From Macrocybe gigantea (taxonomy: Eukaryota; Basidiomycota; Agaricomycetes; Agaricales; Callistosporiaceae), in assembly GCA_011319805.1 (NCBI GenBank), contig SJRY01000336.1, positions 1-21,702 of the forward strand: a stretch of 21,702 bases of DNA. The letters are read 5' to 3'. Both the position numbers and the translations under genes were made by a program. The notes beneath the pieces were generated by a model. That model had not been told where the DNA came from, searched no databases, and worked only from the letters and a program-made list of their open reading frames with translations. This document shows positions 9,124-18,216 of the stretch, piece by piece; the stretch's first letter is position 1, and every line of letters starts with the position of its first letter.

Positions 9124-10538
9124 ATGTTCTCGTCGCGACCCAAGTCCAAGGCCTCTGCAGAACCTGCGATACCCTACAAGCCACGCACGCTCTCCTCTCC
9201 CACAGCGCACGTGCACCTCGAGTATGACCCCGCCCCGTCTCGAGTTCCACGCGGCCCGGCCCCGGCTGGACGCGCTTCGTCTGCGTGAGCGACACGCACG
9301 CGCGTGAATTCGGTGTCCCGGCCGGAGACGTGCTCCTGCACGCCGGAGATCTGACCAACACGGGCCGCGTGGACGGGTTTGAGCGCACGGTGAACTGGTT
9401 GTGCGGTTTGCCGCATCGTGTCAAGATGTGCGTGTTTTTTTTGTTTTTAATGGGCTTTGGATTGACGTTTTTCTTACATTCTCCTTTGTAGAATTATTGC
9501 TGGAAATCATGATTTGCCGCTGCATGAGGAATGGTACGACCAGAATTATGCGAGGTGGCACAGGAACGGGGACAAGCAGGTGCGAAACGGTTTTGCTTGT
9601 TTCGCATCCATCTCTTCTGATGTGCCCCGCGAGGTCAGCCCATCGACAAAATCATGGCACTCCTCAAGGGTCCAAAAGCACAGCGAGCAGGTCTGGTGTA
9701 CCTCCAGGACGAAGAGTACGCGTTTCAGGCAAAGGAAGGCGGGCGCACATGGAGCGTATATGGGTCACCTGTGCGTCTCGATGCCCCTTTTTTTTTTTTT
9801 GCCTGTGCTGATGCGTTTGTACTTGGTATTCTAGTGGTCTCCCGAGTTTTATAATTGGGCGTTCAACTATACAGAAGATGAGGCTGAAAGTGCGATCTGA
9901 CAGTTTTTTTCCCGACGACTACAGCTTTTTGACATGCAATCCACAGAGATCGCGTCCAGGATCCCTAAAACAGACATCCTGTAAGGCTTCTCCGCTCTGC
10001 TGCACATACGCATCTGAAAAAAAGCCTGAACCCCCCCCCCCCCCAAAGCCTGACACACGGTCCAGCGCGAGGCATATTCGACCGCACGCTGCGCAGCGGC
10101 GCGCTGCGGGCTGTCCGGCCCTGCGCGCGCGTCTGACGGAGCTCGCGCCGGGCCTGCGCTTGCACGTTGCAGGGCACATACACGAGGCGCATGGCGCTGT
10201 GATACATGCGTGGGACGGCGAGCCACCGCTCGTGCAGGCTGAAGAGGAAGAGGAGGACAAGGAGGACGATCTGGACGACCTCGATGTGAAGTTTGATGAG
10301 GAGCGCCGAGGTGGGGTGGAGGTTTGCGACCGGAGGAAGAGCGAGAGGAAGAGGAGAGGGAGGTTGGGGAGGAGGACATGCATCCGCGCACGGTGTTTGT
10401 CAATGCGGCGAATTGGCCTCTTGGGCGACGCGCGTGGCGGAACGTTTTGTACCTGGTGGAAGGGCGGAGCGGGTCAGGGTTCCGTTTGGCGGGCCTGGGT
10501 TCCAGCCTGTGATTGTGGATCTCAAGGACGATGTTTAG
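9124..10538 (+). CDS. calcineurin-like metallophosphoesterase (MPPED/UPF0046-like), motifs complete but frame broken
   Basis: Binuclear-metal phosphoesterase of the MPPED1/2-like group. Motifs in order: SDTHA (near 9288), VLLHAGDLTNTG, IIAGNHD, LTHGP (from 10050) and GHIHEAHGAV (near 10180). The C-terminus has TVFVNAANWPLG and VPFGGPGFQPVIVDLKDD, with the stop ending at 10538. Introns with correct phase are 9428-9491, 9580-9638, 9771-9834, 9890-9946 and 9981-10048; the last holds a 14-C run. ATG 9124 gives MFSSRPKSK. Frame changes that no intron explains lie near 9250-9265 (before RFVCVSDTH), 10095-10115, about 10320 in an acidic tract, and 10430-10480. All are in GC-rich or repetitive tracts. 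Every metal ligand motif survives, so sequence error is a serious alternative to decay. Confidence 0.82.
10031..10044 (+). repeat. 14-base C homopolymer inside an intron
   Basis: Uninterrupted run of 14 C ending four bases before the acceptor AG of intron 9981-10048, where a pyrimidine tract is expected. Such runs are prone to length error and slippage. Confidence 0.9.
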
Positions 10539-10896
10539 TGCTCTCTGTGCGTGGTTTCGATGTTTACTCGGGGCATTCACATGATGCAATGCGCATATAT
10601 ACGTCTGTCCGATTCTATTTTGACCCACTCTTGTGGATAAAATAAGAGCTCTGACGTTGCGCGTGCTTTGTGCGGACGAGTTCGCATGAAGTGACAACAT
10701 CTTGCTCAGCTGATCTCTTCGCTTAAGCAGGGTCTCCACCTTCTCTAGCTTCGAGAATCGCTGATCGTGCGTGCAAGATTTTTTTCGCACATAAATTGAA
10801 GAAGGAGCGAGGCCCGATGCCCCTCCCCACCCCAAACGCTCTCGCTTCCTTTTTAAAGGACAACTTTTTTGTGACCGAGAATTGCTGAATTTGATT
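10539..10896. other. intergenic region between phosphoesterase and GH92 genes
   Basis: No gene seen on either strand. It contains the 3' flank of the phosphoesterase gene and the presumed GH92 promoter. A TTTTTAAAGG motif lies near 10851-10859; its function is unclear. Confidence 0.4.
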
Positions 10897-13800
10897 ATGA
10901 AGTCGCGAAAGACGAGCGTTGGAGGTTTGTTGGTTTTGTTGTTCGGGGGGTTGGCCAGAGTCGGCGCTCAGAGCGCGAGGTGCGTGTGCTCGAGGGGGCT
11001 TTGTTGTCATTTTCTCTCGCTCGTGATCATAATTCTGTTCGTCAGTTCGGCTGCGCCCTCTCCCAGCGCGAGTGCGAGCGTTTTCATCTCGGATCCGGCC
11101 AGCTTTGTGCTTCCGTTTATTGGCACGACAAACGGCGGGCATGTCTTTCCAGGTTTGTTTTTTTTAAGTTTCCTGTTTTTGTCAGGCGTCTGAACGAAGG
11201 TGATTTTAGGCGCGACGCTGCCGCATGGGATGGTCAAAGTCGGGATGGACACTGATTCGCCTGGAAATGTGAGGATGAGCTTTTTGATTTGTCGTGTTGC
11301 CAGATGGCTGATTGCGCTGAATTCAGCATGCTGGGTATGATGGAGATCCCCAGTTCAACGTCACTGGGTTTTCACAGTTGCATGATAGCGGCACCGGTGG
11401 GGTGAGCTGCCAGCAAATGCTGTGAAATGAATTCCTCAGCGAATGCCTTCATAGGCTGTCCCCCTGTCAAACTTTAAACTCTTTCCTTTCGTCGAGTGCT
11501 CCTCGTTCGAAAAGTGCCCGACGTCCATCAACAGCCGGAAGATCCCGCAAAATTCTATCCAACGGTTCGCCACTTTATCTATCCTAAAAAAACTAATCGT
11601 CTCTTTTAAAAAATCTGACCGACGAAAAAAAAAAAAACACGAATGTCTAGGCGCGCCGGATGATTTTGCCTCGCCCGGCTACTTTTCGACGAACCTCTCG
11701 AGCGGCGTCCGCGTCGAGCTGACTGCCACGCGGCGTTCGGCGTTGCATAGGTACACGTTTCCTGCTGGGACGGCGCACCCGCGCATCGCGGTGGACATTA
11801 CGAACGACGGGCAGCGCAGCAGCACGGATCCGGTCATGACGCTCGATCCCGACACCGCGCGCGTCAAGGGCGGCGCGTCCTTCGCGGCGTCTTTTGGGCC
11901 TGGCGGGTGTCCTTTTTCTTGGTCTCTGATACGGTTGTGCTGATGCCGTTTCGGTAAGGCCGGTATAGTGCGTTTACGTGCGTCACGTTCAAGGGCGAGG
12001 GGTTTGCGCTTGGGAAGCCTATGGAATATGGCGTTTGGCTGGCTGATTTTCCGGTTCGAGGCACGACGGACATCCTGCAAGTCTACTATGGTCTGTCACA
12101 CGTTTTCAGATTCAGATTCCTGAAGCATAGCACTGACGCGGCGACAGGCTTCGTGGACCAGCTCGGCGCGCTCTTCACCTTCGCGCCCGCGCCACGCGGC
12201 CAAACGACGACGATCCTGGCCCGCGTCGGCGTCTCGCTCGTCTCGAGCGATCAGGCGTGCCGCAATGCCGAAGAGGAGATTCCGGACTTTGATTTTGCGC
12301 GCGTGCGCCGGGAGGCCCGGGCCCAGTGGAACGATGTGCTGGGACGCATACAGGTCGATCCGGCGGGCGTGTCGAGGGAGACCGTGCAGCTGTTTTATTC
12401 GTCGGTGGGTCGTTGGTTGTGCTTTCTGTTTCGTGTTGGGGTCTGGCTGACGGCGTGTTTTGGTAGGTGTATCGGACGCATATTTCCCCGGCTGATTGTA
12501 GGACTTTGCTCCTTCACGGCGAGCTTTGAAAGGACTGATTTTTTCTTTCCGTGCGCAGATACCGGCGAGAATCCAAAATGGGACTCGTCCGAACCGTACT
12601 ACGACTCGTATTATTGCAACGTGAGCACAAGCGCGTCTACCCGTCCTTTCGCCGTGTGCTGATGCTCTTTCGCAGTGGGACACGTATCGCACGCTGTATC
12701 CGCTCATGTCGCTCCACGATCCCGTGCGCTTCGCACAGATCGTTCGCGGGATGATCGATATTCAGAAACATGAAGGTGCGTGAGATGTTGTATGATCGAT
12801 ACTCCTTTTTTTTCTCGGGTCCTGATGGAAGGGGTAGGCTGGCTTCCGGAATGTCGAGGCGCGACCGCGATGCACTTTATCCAAGGCGGCAGCAGTGCGT
12901 TCTCAGACACCTGACCCTTTGAACTTGACTCGACAGCATTTCACAGACGCAGATCCGATTCTGGGCGAATTCTTTGTCAAATTCCATCAGCAAGCGGCTT
13001 CGTGGGGCGTCTCTGCAGAAGACCTCTACAACGCTCTCTTGGCAGACGCGGAGATTCAGCCGCCGAATTGGAACTTGCAAGGCCGGCAGGCCGACATTTG
13101 GAAGCAGCTGAGTGCGGAACTCGGTCGGCTCAGCGTGTCGTGGATCCCCCTCTCTGAATTCTCGTGTCAGATTACATCCCGCACGACATGTTCGATGCCG
13201 GAGGCGCCAATACCAAGCAGGTCTCTAGGACACTGGAGGTTCGTTCCGGCGTTGTCGTCTGTGTTTGGATGGACGGGATTTGATTGCGCGTGATAGCACG
13301 CTTTTAATGACTTTGCCATTTCTCAAGTTGCAAAGGTCCTTGGCAGAGCGGACGACGCCAGGAAGGTAACGCGATGTTTCGCACTTGACGTGATTCTGAG
13401 AGTGTCCTGCGTAGTATGCACAACGTGCCGGCAATTATATCAACGTCTGGAACCCCAATGTCACTGTCCCCGGAAATCCCGAGATTGCGGGCATGATGCA
13501 GGTAGGCCAATTCTCATCCTCTCATTGCGATTTGCCTCGCTTAGCTGGTGGATCGACCCTTGGCAGCCTCGATTTGCTAATGGAACGTTCAACTTTACGG
13601 ATCCTAGGCATTGCAGCATTCACGATCCGGAGAAGGCTACTTGTTTCTTGAACGCTGCCAATAGGGATGGTTTCTACGAGGGTCCGTCTTTCCCTTCGTT
13701 CCTCATGCTTTTGGAAAAGGCGATTCTGATACTTCCCTGTCTCTAGGCTCTCCGATCATTGTAAGCATGCTTGTGTACATTTCGCCTCTCTGATTCGTCT

Positions 13801-14714
13801 CAGTGCCGTTTCAGTATTCTCAAGTGAGTGATGACGCAAGTGACCTGTCTGTCGTGCTCACCTTCTGGCATAGTACGTCCCTCAAGATACTGCCAAATTG
13901 ATTGACCTTCAAGGTGGCGCCGTCAACTTCGTCTCTAGACTGGACTTCATCTTTGCAGAGGTCAGCAGGCAGCTAGGCTCTTGTGATCTAGGTTTGGAAG
14001 CCTGCCCTTTCCTTTTAGGAATATTTCGAGTCTACGGACGAGCCTTCGCAGCAGATGCCCTATATGTATCACTACGCCAATCGGCCCGGCTTGAGCACAC
14101 AGCGATCCAGACAGGTCATTGCGGAATTCTTCAACACGTCCATAAATGGCCTGCCGGGCAATGATGGTACGTTTCGCTAACGCTGGTTCGTCGGAATTGG
14201 ATTGATTCAAACTGTTCATTTATAGACTCGGGTAAAATCAAATCATCATGAGCGATGCGTCAATTGTGGCTGTTCTGATCACCTTGCCTAGGTGCCATGG
14301 GTAGCTATGCTGGGTTCTACCTGGCCGGAATGTACCCTCTCCCTGCAACTCGTCAATTCCTCCTTTCTTCGCCCTTCTTCCGTCAGATATCGTTCTTCAA
14401 CCCGGCGCACAACAAGACGACGACTATCAGGTCCAAGAATTTCGCTGGGAATCCTGCGAACGGCACGGGGGGACGCGTCTTTGTGCAGGTATTGTCATTT
14501 TTTGGGTCGTTGTGATGAAAAGAGATGATTGACGGGTCGAATGCAGAACGTGACCGTCAACAGCGTGCCGCACAAGTCGAACTGCTACCTCGATTGGGAC
14601 GTCTTTGAGAACGGCTCGCTGGTCGAGCTGACGCTGACAGACAATATCAACGTTACGTGTGGCACAGGAAAGGACGCTCTGCCACCCTCCTTGTCCACTG
14701 GCGGGTATGACTGA
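10897..14714 (+). CDS. secreted GH92 alpha-mannosidase (alpha-1,2-mannosidase-like), 24 exons
   Basis: Ca2+-dependent exo-alpha-mannosidase family acting on mannans/N-glycans. ATG 10897 starts a signal peptide (MKSRK then GGLLVLLFGGLARVGAQS). Family landmarks are PFIGTTNGGHVFPGATLPHG, VTGFSQLHDSGTGG, DDFASPGYFSTNL, YTGENPKWDSSEPYYDSYYC, SLHDPVRFAQIVRGMIDIQK, GGSNADPILGEFFVKF, YIPHDMFDAGGANTKQ, SPIIYSQYVPQDTA, LPGNDDSGAMGSY and the end at TGA 14714. Introns: 10980-11045, 11153-11209, 11269-11326, 11402-11454, 11565-11650, 11907-11968, 12091-12147, 12405-12466, 12498-12558, 12621-12675, 12776-12837, 12895-12946, 13112-13170, 13239-13296, 13366-13414, 13502-13566, 13682-13746, 13761-13814, 13824-13873, 13961-14018, 14167-14225, 14232-14291, 14489-14546. 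The product is about 816 aa. One extra base in exon 11455-11564 (near 11525-11546) is needed to reconcile frames. Everything from 12148 to the stop is in perfect phase. Borders of 11907-11968 are tentative. Confidence 0.93.
13747..13760 (+). other. 14-nt exon of the GH92 gene
   Basis: Exon GC TCT CCG ATC ATT lies between acceptor CTCTAG and donor GTAAGC. It completes Gly and encodes Ser-Pro-Ile-Ile in the conserved EGSPI...YSQYVPQDTA segment. Confidence 0.8.
13815..13823 (+). other. 9-nt microexon of the GH92 gene (Tyr-Ser-Gln)
   Basis: TATTCTCAA is flanked by acceptor GTTTCAG and donor GTGAGT, phase 0 on both sides. Including it restores YSQYVPQDTAKL, a conserved GH92 segment. Skipping it would delete YSQ without a frameshift. 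Confidence 0.8.
14226..14231 (+). other. 6-nt microexon of the GH92 gene inside the GNDDSG motif
   Basis: ACTCGG is flanked by acceptor TTTATAG and donor GTAAAA. The previous exon ends GGC AAT GAT G and the next begins GT GCC ATG GGT. Including the six bases gives Gly-Asn-Asp-Asp-Ser-Gly-Ala-Met-Gly. Treating 14167-14291 as one intron loses Asp-Ser from this conserved, probably catalytic motif. Confidence 0.8.
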
Positions 14715-15298
14715 AATGAAAGACTGACAGAAAAGGAAAACTATTGCAATTGGAGCCTTGTTTATTCATTAATGTGAGAGTGTGTACAGTAGCAGGCGTC
14801 TATTGATGCCGATTCGCTGGCGGCCTGCAATAAAAATAAATCCCAACATCGTACGAGAGCTGTTTTTTTTTTTCCCGCCTTCGGAGTAGCACCATTCTAC
14901 GTCCCAGTAGGGTTATCTCCGACGTGCTATTGTTTCGACCTTTACAGCAATTCAACGGTCGCCGCTTCTTCGCCGTCCGCCATGTCCCCCGAAATGTAAA
15001 TCTGACGCCCTCTGACCAGGTCATCCGTGCTGAGGCATATGAAGACGCGCTCTTCGGGTTTTGCGTCCAATTGTTGAGTTGCGACGATTCGCCTGCTCGT
15101 GAATGCTGTGGCTATCATCTGACCGCTGCTCGACGTTGTGCTGCATGAGGATCCTTGGAGGAGTAATTGTCTTCAACTGCTCAGAATTGTATGGCTCAAG
15201 CTTCTCTTCTAAAACTCTCTCGTAAAGTGCCTCAGACGCACCTCGCGGTCGATGTCATGTCGACTGCAATATGCACGCGCTCTCGGACTGTGCGCAGG
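14715..15298. other. intergenic region between GH92 and CE16-like genes
   Basis: No recognisable gene. ORFs of about 75 codons occur on both strands around 14800-15148 but show no family features and no splice context. The right part is the promoter region of the next gene. Confidence 0.4.
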
Positions 15299-15305
15299 TA
15301 TAAAA
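15299..15305 (+). promoter_or_regulatory. TATA box of the CE16-like esterase gene
   Basis: TATAAAA lies 53 bases before ATG 15358 and is followed by a pyrimidine-containing stretch suited to a transcription start (ACTCGCTATTCTTCAAT). Spacing fits a short 5' UTR of about 20-30 nt. Confidence 0.55.
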
Positions 15306-15357
15306 GCGGGAGTCGTTCAGCTGGAGGCTTCACATTCGTTACTCGCTATTCTTCAAT

Positions 15358-16671
15358 ATGCCGAACCTGGTCTTCTTGTTATCTCTATTTGCCTCTAGCC
15401 TCGCTCTTTATTCGCCTCTCGCCAGAGACGAGCCTAACGACGGCATCAAGCTTGCGGTTCATCCGAATTGCGGACCTTTCGGTGGGAAGACCGCGAGCAT
15501 CAACGCGGGCATTAATCCGAAAGACTACAAGACTGTCGTTGCCTTTGGGGTGCATCTGCAGTCGATTTCTGCTTTTTGAATATACTCATTTGATTGTCTT
15601 TCCGCATTCCAGGATAGTTACACGGATGGCGGACATGACGACGGGTCGCCGTTGGATCCGCCCATCCTGGTCCCTCCTAGCGTGCTTGCAGGCGGACGCT
15701 CTGTGAATGGCTATACTTGGGTCGAAGATGTCTGCATGGACATCAATGCCACGATAAAAGACTACGCCGTACATTGATTCGATCAGGAAACGCTTTATGC
15801 TCTCACTGATTTTATCCTGAACAGCAATCTGCAGCATGTATCGACCTTTCGTTGTGGCCTAGCAACCCGAGACCTGTCGACTTCAAGGGCCAGGGCAAGC
15901 ACTCACTTCATTGCCTTTGAGAGAGCGTCGAATTGAACGATCTTTTCCTTAGTATCGAAGTTTCTGAGCCAAGGGAATATTCTCGACCCCAAGACAACTC
16001 TCTATGCCGTATTTTTCGGAATAAAGTCAGTTTCTATGATTTTGCAGCTGAAAGAGACGTACTAATGGGCAAAATATAGTGATTATCTTGCGTCATTGAG
16101 TATGTCGCTCATTACGTTCGGACTGATCTCAGAACGGCTTACCTTCCGGATGGGTAGTTGACGGGGACCATATGGTCGAGGCGGCCCACGTTCTGCTCCA
16201 GCAAATTCAAATCTTGGCCAGCCCGCCCACAAACGCGCGTTCTTTCATGGTTCTGGACGTTTACGGCCGAGGAACTGTCGCAGAGTCCGGAGAACGGTTC
16301 AAGCAGACCGTATTCGACGGCTTGCACGACTTTCACGCGGGTATCAACTCCACCAAGCTCAAGGTATCCTACGTCGATTTTGCACCTCTTTGGGAGGGTG
16401 TCTTGGGGCCTGATCCTGGATTCAAAGCTTTCGGATACGTCAGTACTGATTCATGCACCCAGTGCACGCCTGAGAATGGGTGCTCGACTATTGGGATGTG
16501 TTCGGACCCTGAGCACTACTTTTACTGGATTCCAGGGTGAGCACGTCGCTGCGTCCCTTTGAATTTATATCATGGTGCTTACTTCTGCATAGTCACCCGT
16601 CCAAAGAAACTGAGCGTATTATGGCCGATTATGTCTCCGAGGTTTGGCACCGGTGCAAAATTGATGATTAA
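15358..16671 (+). CDS. secreted SGNH hydrolase, carbohydrate esterase family 16-like, intact
   Basis: Probable extracellular esterase/acetylesterase. ATG 15358 begins a signal peptide (MPNLVFLLSLFASSLALYSP). Block I is AFGDSYTDGG, created across intron 15550-15612. FFGINDYLAS (block III) spans intron 16026-16079. Block V is DPEHYFYWIPGHPS across intron 16537-16592, with the catalytic Asp and His in place. Other introns are 15769-15824, 15895-15952 (GC-AG) and 16100-16157. Exons total 969 nt, 322 aa, in one unbroken frame, ending at TAA 16669-16671. Length is normal for the family. An adjacent TATA box supports the start. It lies next to the GH92 gene on the same strand; shared regulation is possible but unproven. 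The substrate cannot be read from the sequence. Confidence 0.9.
15895..15952 (+). other. GC-AG intron in the CE16-like gene
   Basis: Donor G|GCAAGC matches the known GC-donor consensus; acceptor is TTCCTTAG|T. It joins VDFKGQ to VSKFLSQGN in phase. No GT donor is present nearby. Confidence 0.75.
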
Positions 16672-16937
16672 ATCGAGGAATCCGGAAGATCTACATGAAT
16701 TCGGAACATTGTTTATTCAATTATTTTGTATTGGTAGCTCGTTCTCCTCATTGCTCTTGACGTGATTATACCCTTGTATGGCATGTATCTGAAATTCAGG
16801 TGATAGAAAAAGAACATGTATAAGGAATTGAGATGTCATCCTAGTCATCATAGAAAAAGGCATATAGATGCAAAGCCTGGACAAGTGCCGACCATATGAC
16901 TTCCCTTTCCTTCCTGAGATATGACTTCATAGCCTGT
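16672..16937. other. 3' flank of the CE16-like gene, AT-rich
   Basis: AT-rich sequence with no gene recognised. Base composition changes here from the GC-rich genic region to the repeat-rich right end. Confidence 0.4.
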
Positions 16938-17365
16938 TTACTGTCCTTTTCAGGCAAGTTTGCACATGATAGTTTTCTATGAAAAAAAAGCCATCCTGAA
17001 TTGGACTTGATTGTGTATGACAACAACTCAGTGCAACTCACTGAAACACATATCAGTTGCATCACAAGGGGTGGCGGTATCTGTTCTGCATAGACCAAGG
17101 GCTGCAGACACTCAGAATGAAGTGGTGAACAAATTCCAAAGATTTACACCCCTGCTAAAAGTCCCAAACTCCAAAATCCTGAAACTCTGAAATGTCATCC
17201 TACATCCCTTGGTCAGTATGGAACGGGTTCCACAAGTCCTTCCAATGTGACTGGTATGTGTTTTGGCAAGTTGCACCTAGTCCTTGTCGAGTTATGAGCC
17301 ACTGTTTCAGGAGTTTTTTTCTTGTGAGAAATGTCATGTGCAAACTTGCCTGAAAAGGACAGTAA
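16938..17365. repeat. large imperfect inverted repeat
   Basis: The 32 bases at 16938-16969 are the exact reverse complement of 17334-17365. Weaker matching continues inward: 17033-17060 pairs with about 17244-17275, and 17089-17116 with about 17190-17219. This gives arms of roughly 180 bp around a 70-bp centre. Both arms encode a similar peptide containing LLSFSGKFAHD, read on + in the left arm and on - in the right. A minus-strand ORF of 87 codons extends over 17213-17476. I do not recognise the protein. It looks like two opposed copies of a repeat fragment, or a foldback element. Confidence 0.65.
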
Positions 17366-17685
17366 CTGGATGCCCATGACCTCCTCCTTATTGGTGTCTT
17401 CATTACTCAATGCTTCCACCAAAATCCTCAAACTGTCCAGGATATCTGCCCTGCCCTGATCCATCAGTAGTCCCAACCCTTTCTGTCACTACCATTCTAG
17501 TATTTGCTGCCTCTCTCCTGCTTCCTCAGGTCCTGTGTACTTTGCCACTTCTTCAATAAAACCATGCAATGCAATTCTACTCACCCAATTCTGTAGACCC
17601 CATATCCTATGAAGAAGACATTTCATATCCTGGTTTGACAACAGTGCCCATTTCACCCCTCACATACTATCGACCAAATCATCCA
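17366..17685. other. unassigned repeat-flank sequence
   Basis: AT-rich, no conserved motif. The left half is covered by the minus-strand ORF that runs into the inverted repeat; the remainder has nothing I can name. Confidence 0.3.
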
Positions 17686-18159
17686 TGTTACATATTATAT
17701 CATCCAGATCTACAAACACAGGAAGCCACGATAGGTGGTAGAATTGCTATGCAAAACCAAATCTGCATGCAAGTCACTCTAACTAATTCAGATGTGAGAG
17801 GCAGGGAGAAGAATGCTATTTCTAGCCAGCTCGAAGCTGGGTTCTACTGTACATGATTTTAGCTATTTACATTATGACTCCTGAGCACAGACTACAACTA
17901 TACTATCCTCGTATTACATGCAACCCCCTATCCTAAATTGAATGAGTAAGGATTCTGCTGCATTCCTCGTGGTATCCTGCAGGTGCTGCACAATAACCCT
18001 ATGCCCTAGTCAGTGCTGACGCATCATTGTTATAGGGTTGTCTTGAGTCGTCACATTGTATCCTGTATGTTGCATCGTGCTTTGCATCATGTGTTCGTCA
18101 TGTGGTTCTTGAGTCACGTACCTGTGATTAAAATAATGATAAGTCCTGAAATCGTAACA
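17686..18159 (-). repeat. probable LTR of the minus-strand Ty3/gypsy relic
   Basis: The segment starts TGTTAC (17686) and ends GTAACA (18159), a perfect 6-bp terminal inversion with the TG...CA ends of LTRs. On the minus strand it lies directly after a polypurine tract. Length is 474 bp. The right (U3) edge is well supported by the polypurine tract. The left edge rests on the terminal match only; an alternative TGTTA lies at 18028. Confidence 0.5.
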
Positions 18160-18161
18160 TT

Positions 18162-18171
18162 ACCCCCCTTT
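18162..18171 (-). other. polypurine tract of the minus-strand retroelement
   Basis: AAAGGGGGGT on the minus strand, two bases before the LTR edge at 18159 and about 46 bases after the pol stop, as expected for plus-strand DNA priming. Confidence 0.65.
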
Positions 18172-18216
18172 AGGGATTGTGTCCTCGCAATCACGTTCTT
18201 CTTCCTTGTCATTCTT

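Noticed and set aside
9867..10835. 322-codon open frame on the minus strand
   Set aside because: It lies antisense over the phosphoesterase exons and introns. Its Arg/Ser/Pro-rich translation mirrors GC-rich coding on the other strand and shows no domain.
14167..14291. Single 125-bp intron instead of two introns around a 6-nt exon
   Set aside because: It keeps the frame but deletes Asp-Ser from the conserved GNDDSG motif and would be about twice the usual intron length.
14800..15148. Small open frames on both strands between GH92 and the CE16-like gene
   Set aside because: No family resemblance, start context or splice sites; probably non-coding.
18028..18159. Alternative 132-bp LTR starting at the TGTTA at 18028
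   Set aside because: The terminal inversion is shorter than for the 17686 start and the length is unusually small. It is kept only as an alternative left edge.
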